DNA of 64,000 nt from Lepidodermella squamata (lineage: Eukaryota; Gastrotricha), in NCBI GenBank assembly GCA_047495785.1, contig JBLDXI010000004.1, forward strand, positions 806,001-870,000, given 5' to 3'. The notes beneath the pieces were generated by a model. It worked only from the letters and a program-made list of their open reading frames with translations, made no database searches and was not told where the DNA came from. The position numbers were made by a program, and so were the translations under genes. Of the stretch, positions 33,976 through 44,400 are shown in pieces. Numbering within the stretch: position 1 is the first letter of the stretch; every line of letters starts with the position of its first letter.

Positions 33976-35415
33976 GTTGGAAAATATTTTTCCCGAATGT
34001 TCTTTTAATTTCTTCACTGTGAAGAGAGCTCGGCTTTGCTACAACTATGTGGAAGTCAGCTATAGGTGCATCCGGGGCCGATTGCAATGCAACAGAGCCA
34101 ACGAGAGCCAGGTTCTGCTTTTCTGAAACTTTTTCAAACTTTCAATACCTTCAATCAATTCGCAGGCTGATTTCTACGATCGAAATGAAAAATTTGGCGA
34201 TAATTGGGCAGAGTGTATGAATGCCGCAGAACGCTTACCCGTGAGTTGAAATTGAAATTATACTCAAAATGAATTACAATTGCCTTTCGTCTTTTCAGTT
34301 GCAGCCATCTGAACGCTGCTTCTCTGGTGGCAATTTCGTTGCGTGTTTCCCTTTCTCTCTTGGCTGCCCACTAAACTTGGTAATTTGACAACGGGAATGT
34401 TATTACAGACATTTTTTCGTTTATCAAGGACTTTGACAGGGATCTACCTACCTACGGCAATCTGGACTTGTGTTTGAGGGGAGTAGGTAAAGTTCAGGCT
34501 GACAAAATCTAAATATGTTCAACATTTATTTTTTTCAGCGCCTCCTTCTGTTATCGATGATCAAAAGCCGCACGTTCGATGCATGAATGAAAACACTGGC
34601 GAATTTGTAGCTTGCCGCCGCAAAAACACAGGCTGCTCACCAGATGTTCAGATGAACGCGCCGCGACCCTTTGCCAGCAAAAACATGTGCCTGAATGGGG
34701 TGAGTAGTAAGTACTAAACTTTCAACCAACCGACTTTTTTCCCATAGTTGAAGTTCAAATTGTAATATTGCTGAAATAAACTATATTTTTGTGACTTTTT
34801 CAGAATGCTGTGCTGTGCAACACCTCTGCCGGCATCAATTGCCGGTCGTTTCGCCCCAGGGAAACTCACATAGTTAGTTTTGAAATAACTGTTTTTTGTA
34901 TTTTTCATAAAAAGTCCCTCATAGATAACGATTTATTCTAAATCGAAAGACTTCGCAACTAACTATGCTCAATGTCTACGACCCACCGTTCGCGATTTTG
35001 CTTCTTTCCCTTCCTCCAACTGAATATCCTTTTTAAGCCTGGGACAAGCTACGCTGTTATGCGAGCGAATGCTGAATTATTTACGCAAGACGATGCTGGA
35101 AGAGCCTGTTCGAACAATACAAACTCTCGCTTAGCTGTGATCAAAACCGAAGCTGAGCGACAAGCAGTCTACGCCGCAATGACGAACGCTTCGATCACCA
35201 CCGCTTACATCGGCTTGTCGAAACCTAACGACCAGTGGCTGTGGGGTGACAGTTCAGCCTATGCTGACATGCCACCCTGGGCGCCGGGCTTCCCGTCAGA
35301 GGCGAAGATGAACCGCTGTGTTGGGCTGGCGAGCATTCTCGATGAAGCTGTGCATTTGACGGATGGGTCTTGCGTTTCGCCTTCGGCCAGCGCCTATATC
35401 TGTGAGACTTTGTGA
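33930..35415 (+). CDS. Gene I: type I Cys-module/CTLD gene, intact from exon 2 but lacking exon 1
   Basis: Exons 33930-33971, 34025-34111, 34166-34240, 34299-34379, 34429-34486, 34539-34699, 34804-34872, 34925-34987, 35038-35415 all have canonical lengths and stay in frame. They give modules such as LCYNYVEVSYRC, RCFSGGNFVAC and RCMNENTGEFVAC, and a CTLD with AYIGLSKPNDQWLWGDSSAY, NRCVG, DGSC and YICE. No signal-peptide exon is found, because the space upstream is occupied by the damaged CTLD end of gene H. Either exon 1 was deleted, or transcription enters from gene H. If an unrecognised leader exon exists, this would be a functional type I gene of about 330 aa plus leader. Confidence 0.7.
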
Positions 35416-36929
35416 TGCGCCTCAATATTATCGTCAGCAATTGATATTTCTTGACTTCAACTTACTCTTTCTTCTTTTTACTTTATGCAAACTCTTTCCT
35501 CAAAACAAGCGTAACCAATTTAAGCAAGATGAGCTCAAATTATCTCCCTGTAAAAATTCTTCGCTAATGCAATATTTTTTCCCACTCGCATGTGGCTCAT
35601 TTTCATCATGTTTTAGAATATGAATATGTTTATTCGCCTCTGCCTGTGGCTCCTTGTCGCAGACGCTCAAATTCTGCCAGTTAGGAATTTTTAGTCCGAC
35701 ATTTCGTTCAATGCTCTCCAATATTGCCGTGATGGGGTGTGTTTGAAAATAAATTCCTATGGCGGGGGAACCAGTGTGTTGCGGTCGTATGACTAGCGCT
35801 CAATGTTCGCACGCCTATTGCGCACTGGAATGAAATAATGATCTGAGAAATCTAATTCGCTTACTGCCTGAGCAGCGTAGAAAGTAGGATTGTTTCATGT
35901 AAGATTGATGAGAGGTTCTCGATCATTCCAAGGTCTTCCAAGGAAAAAATTCGCTCGCAGAATCACTCTCACTCCAATTCTCATTCGAGCAGGCACAGAA
36001 ATTTGGCTAGTTTCAAGTTTCGATTGATTTTTTACTTAATTCGGCTTCGAGACTCCTAAAATAGTCACCTGCGAGCGAACCTTACTTAAGCGAACTTCAG
36101 AAAGCGCTAATAGCAGTATCAAACGCGGTCAGCTTACAGCCCCGGCCATCCGCACCCGCCATATTAGGAGCACACTTACAGGTGATGGCTTCCTTCGGGT
36201 CTCCACTGCGGATCTCCGGCTCCTGCTGCCTATTGTTTGACTGGATTTGCTTTTGCTTTGAAGGGCGCTCGAATTTGCTACAACCACGCGGACTACAGCT
36301 ATACGTGCATTCGGGGCCCATTGAAATGCAACAATACCAACAACGAGATCCAGGTTCGTGCTGTCAAGACAATGCATCTTCTTTTTTCATTTCATTTTTG
36401 TTTTATCGAATTTGCAGGCTGGAATTTTCAATGACGCTGGTCCATTCAGGAGCCATTGGGCAGGTCAATGCCACAAGAATATTGCCGGTAAGTTTAAAAT
36501 AATTTACCGTCCCAATCGTGTGCCTCCACATTCTTTAGCCCAGTGCCTTCACATTCTTTAGCCCAGTCAGTAGAGTCATTTTTTGTTCTTTGGTAAGAAA
36601 ATGAAACTAAAACTTGTCTTTCAATTTCAGTTGCAGCCATTTAAACGCTGCTTCTCTAGCAGCAATTTTGTTTCTGTTATCCGCTATCTCTCGGCTGTCC
36701 AAAACATTTGGTAATTTGACAGTGGTGATAGTTCCGTCACTAGTGCTATTCTTTCTTATTTTGCCAGGACGCCAACAGCGAACTACCCACCTACAACAAT
36801 TTAGAATCTTGCTTGAGCGGTGCAGGTAAGCGTTCACGTTTTTTTCTATAATTTTAGCTTCAATAGACGACTGTTATGAAACGTCGAATCAATGTTAATC
36901 AGTGTTACAGTGGGGGTTAATTTCGAAGT

Positions 36930-37060
36930 AGTGATGCGCGCCGATTATTTTTTCTTTAATCGATTAAAATTCGATTTTCACGATATTCGAATCGTGTTAA
37001 TCGCGATTAAATCGTCAATCGAATCGCCCGACAAATCGAATTGATTAATCGTGGGCGCTG
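36930..37060. repeat. ATCGATT-rich stretch
   Basis: Dense AATCGATTA/ATTCGAATCG words in the intron between exons 6 and 7 of gene J. Possibly a MITE remnant. No clear ends. Confidence 0.4.
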
Positions 37061-37455
37061 TATTAAATTCAAGTAAAATCATAATCAGATAGGCTTGTTT
37101 GTAACAATTATTTGAACGCGCTTCGAGAATTACCATCAACTCGTATCCTCAATCTGACAATTCCACGGGATTCTACGCAGAAAACTGAGTAATTCTAGGT
37201 GTTACTCTACCTAAATTGGTTTTGGTAATGCAAAATAAATTGAGTGCAATAAAGCAATAAATTTATTAATTAGTACAAATTATCTCCGGAAGTGGTTTCG
37301 ACATGAAAGGAGGCGCATTTGCCGATTTCTTTGAAGTTTTGATTTTTACAGCCCAGTTAACCTAATTGTTGACTTGTTGACCTAATTGTATAAGAATCAT
37401 AGCAATAAAAAAGGCTAATGATGGGCAATTTAAAACTGGCGCCTGGTTTTTTTGC

Positions 37456-37566
37456 CAGATAAAGCCAGCTCTATCCGATAAAATCGACATTAGCTAATGA
37501 CAGCTTTGAAAATACCTAGTCGTCTTTAGCTAATGTCGGCTTTACCGGATAAAGCTGGCTTTATCG
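37456..37566. repeat. Short foldback in a gene J intron
   Basis: GATAAAGCCAGCTCTATCCG and, about 95 bp on, CGGATAAAGCTGGCTTTATC form an imperfect inverted repeat with ATTAGCTAATG inside. Small non-autonomous element or hairpin. Confidence 0.55.
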
Positions 37567-39044
37567 ATAGAATCGACTTTATCATAAAGACAGCTACGAA
37601 AATAACCTCCAGTGCCTCTTTTAATATTTTAACAGTGCCACAATCAGTTATTGATGACCTAAAGCCGCATGTCCGCTGCAAGGATAGGAAGACTGGCGAT
37701 TTTGTGGCTTGCCGTCTCGAAAGCACAGGCTGCTCACAAGATGCAAAGATGTTCGCACCGCAGCCTTTTGCCAACAAGAAAATGTTTCTGAAAGGGGTGA
37801 GTACATTAAAGCAGCTGCGCAATATTTTTTCCGGAGCTTTTCTTTTTTGATTTCTTTGATTTTTTGATTTTTTTACAATGCTGTGCTATGCAAGAGCTCA
37901 TCCGGCGAAACCTGCAATGCGACGAACGCTTCGATCACCACCGCTTACATCGGCTTGTCGAAACCTAACGACCAGTGGCTGTGGGATGACAGCTCAGCCT
38001 ATGACAACATGCCACCATGGGCGCCGGGCTTCCCGTCAGAGGCGAAGATGAACCGCTGTGTTGGCCTGGCTAGTATCAGCGATGCAGCTGTGTTTGTGCA
38101 GGATGGATCTTGCGGTTCGCCTTCAGCTAGCGCTTACATTTGCGAAACTCTGGGATGATCTTCATGATTTCTGCCCATTTCTTCAAACTTCAAATCAGTG
38201 ATTCGTATTTGTACTCTAAATATCGGTTATGATATCTCAACCGATTCCACGTTAAATCGAACTTTAGTTCAGAATTTAGAAGCATGCGCTGATCGATAAT
38301 TTGATGACCTCCTCATGTGATAGGGATCATTTGCAGACCCCCTAGAAACGACAAGAAATTCAAATTTCGCGTATCTCTGCATGATTTTCACTGAAAATGT
38401 AATGTGTATTCAAAATCAAATGTTCTGGGAGACTCTCCGTCATTGCCCTTGCGTTCATAAATCTGTTCATTCATTTTTTGGCTCTATTGCTCGTTATTCT
38501 GAGAATTGAGAATATTTGTTGTTTTAACATTTGTTAGGCTTCATGAATATGCTTAATTACATCAACCTATGGCTCCTCTTCGCTGGCGCTCAGCGTTACC
38601 CACCTGAGGTATTGTGGCGTTGCTTCTCGAGTTTTCAAAACCATTACAACGGCTGCTAAGACAATTGCAGGCCAGCCGAATAACAGGTTATTACCGTCAT
38701 TCAGTTTCATTGTGTTAAAACTTGATTATCAACATTTATCCTAGATCAGGTACGCCCAGTGGCTTAATAGAATAGCCGGCTGCCTTGCTGGTGTGCGTTG
38801 GAACATAGTATTTGACGAATTTTTGTCATTTTCTCTACTTTGTAGAACGCTCGACTATGCAACAAACGTGTTGGATAAAGCTTCAGGTGCACTCCTGACC
38901 GATTGCAATGCAACAAAACCAACGACCATTTTTTGCTCATTTTTTGTTTTGATCGTAGATTATCGATTTTCGTGTTTGCGTTAACAGCATTTTCCTTGAG
39001 TGGAATCTCCCGTATTCCGTCAACTGAGTCTCGACAACTCAGCC

Positions 39045-39352
39045 ACGACAACTCAGCCTTTAAAATTATTTTTTCAATTTGCGACATCTCAGCCCGCGAC
39101 AACTCAGCCTTTTCCAATTCCTAGTAATATCGCGACAACTCAGCCCACGACAACCCAGCCTTTATTCAATTGTGAAAATACCCAGCCATATTACCATGCG
39201 AGCGGAGCGAGCATGTGAGCCGGACTAAGTATTTAAAAGGCTGGGTAGTTGTGGGTTGAGTTGTCGCGATATTATTAGGAATTGGAAAAGGCTGAGTTGT
39301 CGCGGGCTGAGATGTCGCAAATTGAAATAATAATTTTAAAGGCTGAGTTGTC
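39045..39352. repeat. Foldback element built of CGACAACTCAGCC units
   Basis: The left arm (39045-39164) and right arm (39230-39352) are long inverted copies. Each contains several CGACAACTCAGCC or GGCTGAGTTGTCG units, and partial units extend to about 39395. The loop contains GCGAGCGGAGCGAGC. It is inserted after exon 3 of gene K. Confidence 0.85.
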
Positions 39353-39395
39353 GCAGGCTGAAAAGTCATGGCTGAGTTGTCGTGGCTGAGTTGTC

Positions 39396-39800
39396 AAGGA
39401 CTCAAATGTCTGTAGACCGAATCTCCACCCAGTAATTGTCATATGATTTATCGATTTCCGAGATCAGCTATATATTTGATGATGATGAGCTCATGAAAGG
39501 GCGTTACTTCGGTGATTTGTATGTGAGTTGGCGAAAAGTAAAATCGAGTCACTATTTCTTTCTTGCCTCTTAAACACCTCAAGAAGTGGCTCCAGAGGCC
39601 CGACACCAAACCATGGCTGAAAATCCCACAATTGATTTTGTGAAAACTGGAACATCCACGTTTCTTAAACATTTCAGTCGTCTTATTTATATGAGTAATT
39701 TTATATTTTATATCAAATTATCCCCCGAATTCAAACAATTCAATTTCTCGCGAAATGCTTATTAGTGAACAGCTAGAGATCACGATGGACTGAAAAATTG
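39396..39800. other. Non-coding remainder inside gene K
   Basis: About 400 bp between the foldback element and the exon 7 relic. Nothing recognised. Confidence 0.35.
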
Positions 39801-40732
39801 GTCAAATAATTGAGCGGAATAATTGAACTGATTCCGCTTATATACGCTAAGAACAAACAGATCGAAGGGTGCCGCCTGAAAACCGCTGGCTGCTCGCCCA
39901 ATATCGAGCTGTTTTCACCACAGTCTTTCGCTAACAAGTTCAACTGTCTCACAGGCGTAAGATTCAAAGTTGAATTCGATCATAAGCTTAATTTGAATTC
40001 TCTAGGTAGTTATGCGGTGTAAAACACCGCTTCGCAAGTTCTGCAATGGATTCTGCCAGCAGGACTCACAAATCGTAATATTTCGGCCTAATTATGCACT
40101 TTTTTGCTCTTACACTGCTTTTCCGCAGGAAGCCGTATTTTCAGACTCGAGAGACTTTGCAGATAACTACGAGCAATGTCTGCGTAGCATTGGCCCAATT
40201 CTCAATTTGGGGTCAGCACGGGTTTGTAAATTTCATTCACAATAGTTTCTAAGCTTTAAAATTTGGGGTTGTACTAAAAGGCCTGACCGGATCCAAAATG
40301 AATTACTACCTAAATTGTGGGAAACAACCCGCCGAAGTTACGAGCGCCTACTTGGATTTATCGAAAGAACTAGGTAGATGGACGATAGCAGCGTGTATGA
40401 TTCGATGCCACCTTGGGCGCCTAACTACCCGAGGCCGAGGACATGCGTCGGGATTGCCAGAATAATCGACAAAGCATTGTACCTCACCGATGGATCTTGC
40501 AAGCTTCCTTCGGCTTTGCATTTATTTGTGAAACTTTTTGTACACAGTCATGTTGTCGAAAAACTTATGCAGACTTGCGTAAAAATAATTTACGGAGCTT
40601 GGACAAAATAAAGCGGAGGATCTCTGTGTGATTTATCCCTAATTCCACGATTAAAAAGCAACGATCCCAGATTTACGTGTCGTCTGGCTTGCAGATCATC
40701 ATTTTTTCACCGCCAATTTAAAATGTTGGCCA

Positions 40733-41255
40733 GAATGGGTCACGTTCTATATTTCCGCTCTATTTTCGAGTTCAAAAGACAATGCTTCAGTAAAAAAAAT
40801 CACAGTGCTTATTCTTCCAGACACGAAAAGGTTGCTAGCAAAAAATAACGCATGATTTTTCCAGATTGTCGATATAAACTCATTCAATGTTAAATGATTG
40901 GGTGATCATTTTATTGTTTTCAAGTCCCATTTATTGTTCCTGCCAAAGTAGGCCACGTTCTATTTCCGTTATCAATCGGGTTCACATGACAATTTTTATG
41001 AACCCAATTTCCCAATTCACTATTGTAGGAGGCAATTTTCCAAGCTCATGATTACCAAAACGAATACGTGTGGATTTCGCAATCCGATAATCCCAAAAAT
41101 GCCAGCATCCGATCTATAGTTCTCTAGGCTAATACATAAATCTAAACCTTTAAAAAAAAGCAATCGATAAAATTGCTTGTCCAGCGACCAGCGACTTAAT
41201 TGTCAGTAAGTAGGCCACGTTCTGTTTCCGCTTTTTCTCGAGTTCACAAGACAAT
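40733..41255 (+). repeat. Three spaced direct repeats upstream of gene L
   Basis: Copies begin near 40733, 40948 and 41216. Each has GGCCACGTTCTATTTCCG or a close variant, followed by TCGAGTTCACAAGACAAT or similar. The spacing of about 215-270 bp suggests a tandem duplication of a longer upstream unit, possibly regulatory. Confidence 0.6.
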
Positions 41256-41439
41256 TTAAAACGAAACTTTTGATATCACAATGCTGGTAGACAATTTTAA
41301 AGCTCGTGCTCGCACACAAAAGATGATGCGTGGTTTTTCTAATGAGGCACGAAGAGCTCACTTTATTTCATTCAATTCAATTTTCCAAACATTTTCATAT
41401 TGGGTTATTTTCTTCCATTTTTGAACTAGTTTTCATTTT

Positions 41440-44400
41440 ATGATGGCTTGCCATTATTTTGCGCTGCTATCAGTTCTGACGATAGCGCTGATGGACCAGG
41501 GAGTCATAGCTGCGCAATCGCATGTGCGATGCTACTCACAGCTGAATAACCGATTCAAATCATGCAACGAAGCTTCACAAGGCTGCGATGCACTCAGCGA
41601 ATATCAAGTGAGCTTTATTTTATAATAGTATCTGTCTTTATTAACTAAGTACAAACATAGGATGGCACTGTTTTCGCGAACGCCAGTGACTGCAATAAAG
41701 GCGTATGATTTAATTACGTGATCACTGATGATTCATTACAACAATTGTTGGCAACAGAGCGTTGTTATGTGCTACAAATACGAGGCTCTTACTCCGTCGT
41801 GCGTGCCTGGAAACATCAGATGCGACGAGGTGTTCCAAATGACGGTATGTTCTTTTGAACGATTATTCGCGAGCTTTCTCGCCACATCACCGCTCATGCA
41901 AATTTCAATACGAATACGAATGATTTCATTTTTCTTCCACGCGACTAAGGGGTCTATACCCTTTCGGGTTTTGTGGAAGGCGAAGGAAGGCAAAATTTAA
42001 GAAAAATCGCCCGTTTTTCTTGGGTCGTCCTCGAGAGCCGTCGGTTTTTTTCTAATACAGTGCACCCCCGATATCTGCATGGGGGCCGGGTCCAGGGTCG
42101 TGCAATTATCGAGGGAAACATTTAACGGGGGCTGTACATGAGTCAGGGATTAAGTTTGAGCGAGTTGCTAGCCAGATGGCGCTGAGCAAACAGTAAACAT
42201 GACAACGAGTCTTCATTTTTTATTTCGCCTTTCTTATTTTCAGCGGCCTGTGGAAACTCGTATTCACGAAATTTCAAATTACCGCTTAATTGGGATTAAT
42301 GATATGGGCTCAATGCCAGGACTTCACAATGGGACATTGAAGTTATCATTGCCGAATCACTTTTGCGCGTGGATAAGATTATAAAAACTTTTTCAGGAAT
42401 TTTAACGCAAAATTCACAAACCCTATCAATTTATTTTTCATTTATTCTTGTTAATGCAAAATTGACTAGTGATCGGAAATACTGCCTATTTATTTAGTCG
42501 TACATTAAAGCTTCTGCTCCTATTGTAGAGTTTCACAAAATAATATGAAATATTTCCGATAATGTTTACGAAGTTGGGCTGTCTCTTCCTTTTTTCTTTC
42601 ATGAAATTCATCGAATTAATGGCATTGAGCGATCACAGACTTGGTAATTTTAAGTCATAAGACGTGTGGTTCCGTCAAGAGGAAACATCGATTCGATAGG
42701 AAAATTGATTGAATGAATGAATTATCATCTTCCCGGACCTGGTCTGATTTCCATTCAAATGGCCTAATAAGATCAGAGCAGTTTGATAAATCGGGCAGAA
42801 GCTCCCGCCGACCCTCCTCGTGATGTTGCAATTTTCAAAGTCAAAATTAAAATATAAAATGCTGTGAATGAACCGGGAAAATTGCAAGGGCGTTGAGCAA
42901 GTAAAGCGTAAAGTAGTGGCAGCCAGTTTCATGTTAGATCAGGCTTATCGACTAACGAAAATCAGCTAATAATTCCAATGACTAAGGACAACTCGAACGA
43001 ATCAAATCAGGGTATAATACCGACCGGATTTTTCCAAATTCATTGAAAATTTCCCCTAACATGATGATTTAAAATCAAAGACGTATCGTGAACATTTTAT
43101 CGGCTTAATTTTGCGAAAAATGAATTTAATTCCACTAATGGCCATCAATCTCTTTTCCAGCTTCTCGAATTTGGGAATTCGACATCGAATTACAAGCGAT
43201 CATTCAGCGAATGCGAATTGCGAGTAGATCAATTCGAAGTGAGAAATATCATATTTCACGGTTCATAAGCTTCATTCCATTTTTAGAATCAACGATTTCG
43301 CCGCTGTACTTCCAGAAATACACTCAAAACCTGCGTCCCAGATCCATCCTTCTGTCCAGAAAAATGGGTGAGCTCTTGGATTTCGAATTCTCATGTTCGT
43401 TCAGAATCGCTATTTGTTACCGACTTCCTTGTTCTTATTTTAGAAAACTGAGCCAACTTTCTATGAGAACCTTGGATCTTGCACCTCTGATATAAGTAAG
43501 TTTACTAGAATTCAAGCAACCTAAAATCATAGTTTTATCCAGTAAATTGTTGGAATTGTGAAATTGATTTAACAATCAACTTGATTATCTCTTCTAATTT
43601 CAGTTTCTGTCCCCATCAGCCAGAAAAAACACATCCGTTGCTTTGACACAAGAACACTTCAGCTCACCGACTGTCGGCCGAAAAGATCGGGCTGCTTTGC
43701 TAACAACGAGACTCAGCTTTACTCTACTGATGTCTACAGCAACCGCGATAACTGCCTCATTGGGGTGACATAAATGTATTAAATTGTTGTCATTTCTTTA
43801 CCCAGCCTCTAAAACAGAACGCAGTTCAATGCAACGATGATTCTGGAAGCAAGTCTTGCCACGCAATTTGCCCTCAAAACACAACTCAGGTACAACCAAA
43901 TTTGTTTGAATCCGATGAAGTTTTCATCGGCTGTTTTTTACACTATAGACTAAACTTTACTTTGCGGCGTCAAAGTTTTAATCCAACCACGACAGCTGTA
44001 TAACAGATATCACGGTATTTGCTGCATGTGAAGATAACAAAATACCTCGAGAAATCAGTCTTACCTCAGGGAGTTTATATCCGAGAAATTAGCAGCCTCA
44101 ACTCGTCTATGATTTTAAGTAGCAAAAATAATCTCTCTCGTAAACTGAGAAGTTTCTCTCAAATTCTATGACCTATCCTTTATTCTTCGATTATTTAATG
44201 CATTTTTCATGTCGCAGAATGGATTTTTTCGATGCGTGGGAAACGCTGATGGAGCAGTTCGTTGCGTGTCGAACGTAACAGGCTGTGATGCTCTCAAGGA
44301 GTTGAGAATTCCAGTGAATTTCGTTTATTCGAATGTAACCAGTTGCAAAACTGCCGTTAAGAGGTATTTCAGGATAGGTCCATCAGCGAACTGGGAAGAA

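Larger units (their letters stand above)
35620..38158 (+). pseudogene. Gene J: type I Cys-module/CTLD gene with internal deletions and a module-CTLD fusion
   Basis: Exon 1 keeps only the signal peptide (MNMFIRLCLWLLVADAQ) and runs directly into exon 2 (35695-35736), so the first three-Cys half-module is missing. Other exons: 36264-36353, 36418-~36487 (about 70 bp, expected about 75), 36631-36710 (80 bp, expected 81), 36768-36825, 37636-37796. The last module Cys of exon 7 is Phe (KKMFLKG). The final exon (~37878-38158) fuses exon 8 (NAVLCKSSSGETC) in frame to the middle of the CTLD (NASITTAYIGLSK), deleting exon 9 and the CTLD start. Its acceptor reads TTTTAC instead of ..AG. The intron around 35750-36260 carries ~500 bp of unrecognised inserted sequence. 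Probably inactive. Confidence 0.75.
38543..40611 (+). pseudogene. Gene K: heavily decayed type I Cys-module/CTLD pseudogene
   Basis: Exon 1 (38543-38686) keeps the signal peptide MNMLNYINLWLLFAGAQ but has TAA at 38657-38659 and 38681-38683. Exon 3 (from 38846) has TAA at 38876-38878. A foldback element follows, and exons 4-6 are missing. The exon 7 tail (about 39855-39957, GCRLKTAGCSPNIELFSPQ), exon 8 (40007-40075) and exon 9 (from 40130, VFSDSRDFADNYEQC) are recognisable. The CTLD survives as a fragment (SSVYDSMPPWAPNY, DGSC) with a frameshift before it at about 40378 and another near the end. Certainly non-functional. Confidence 0.85.
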
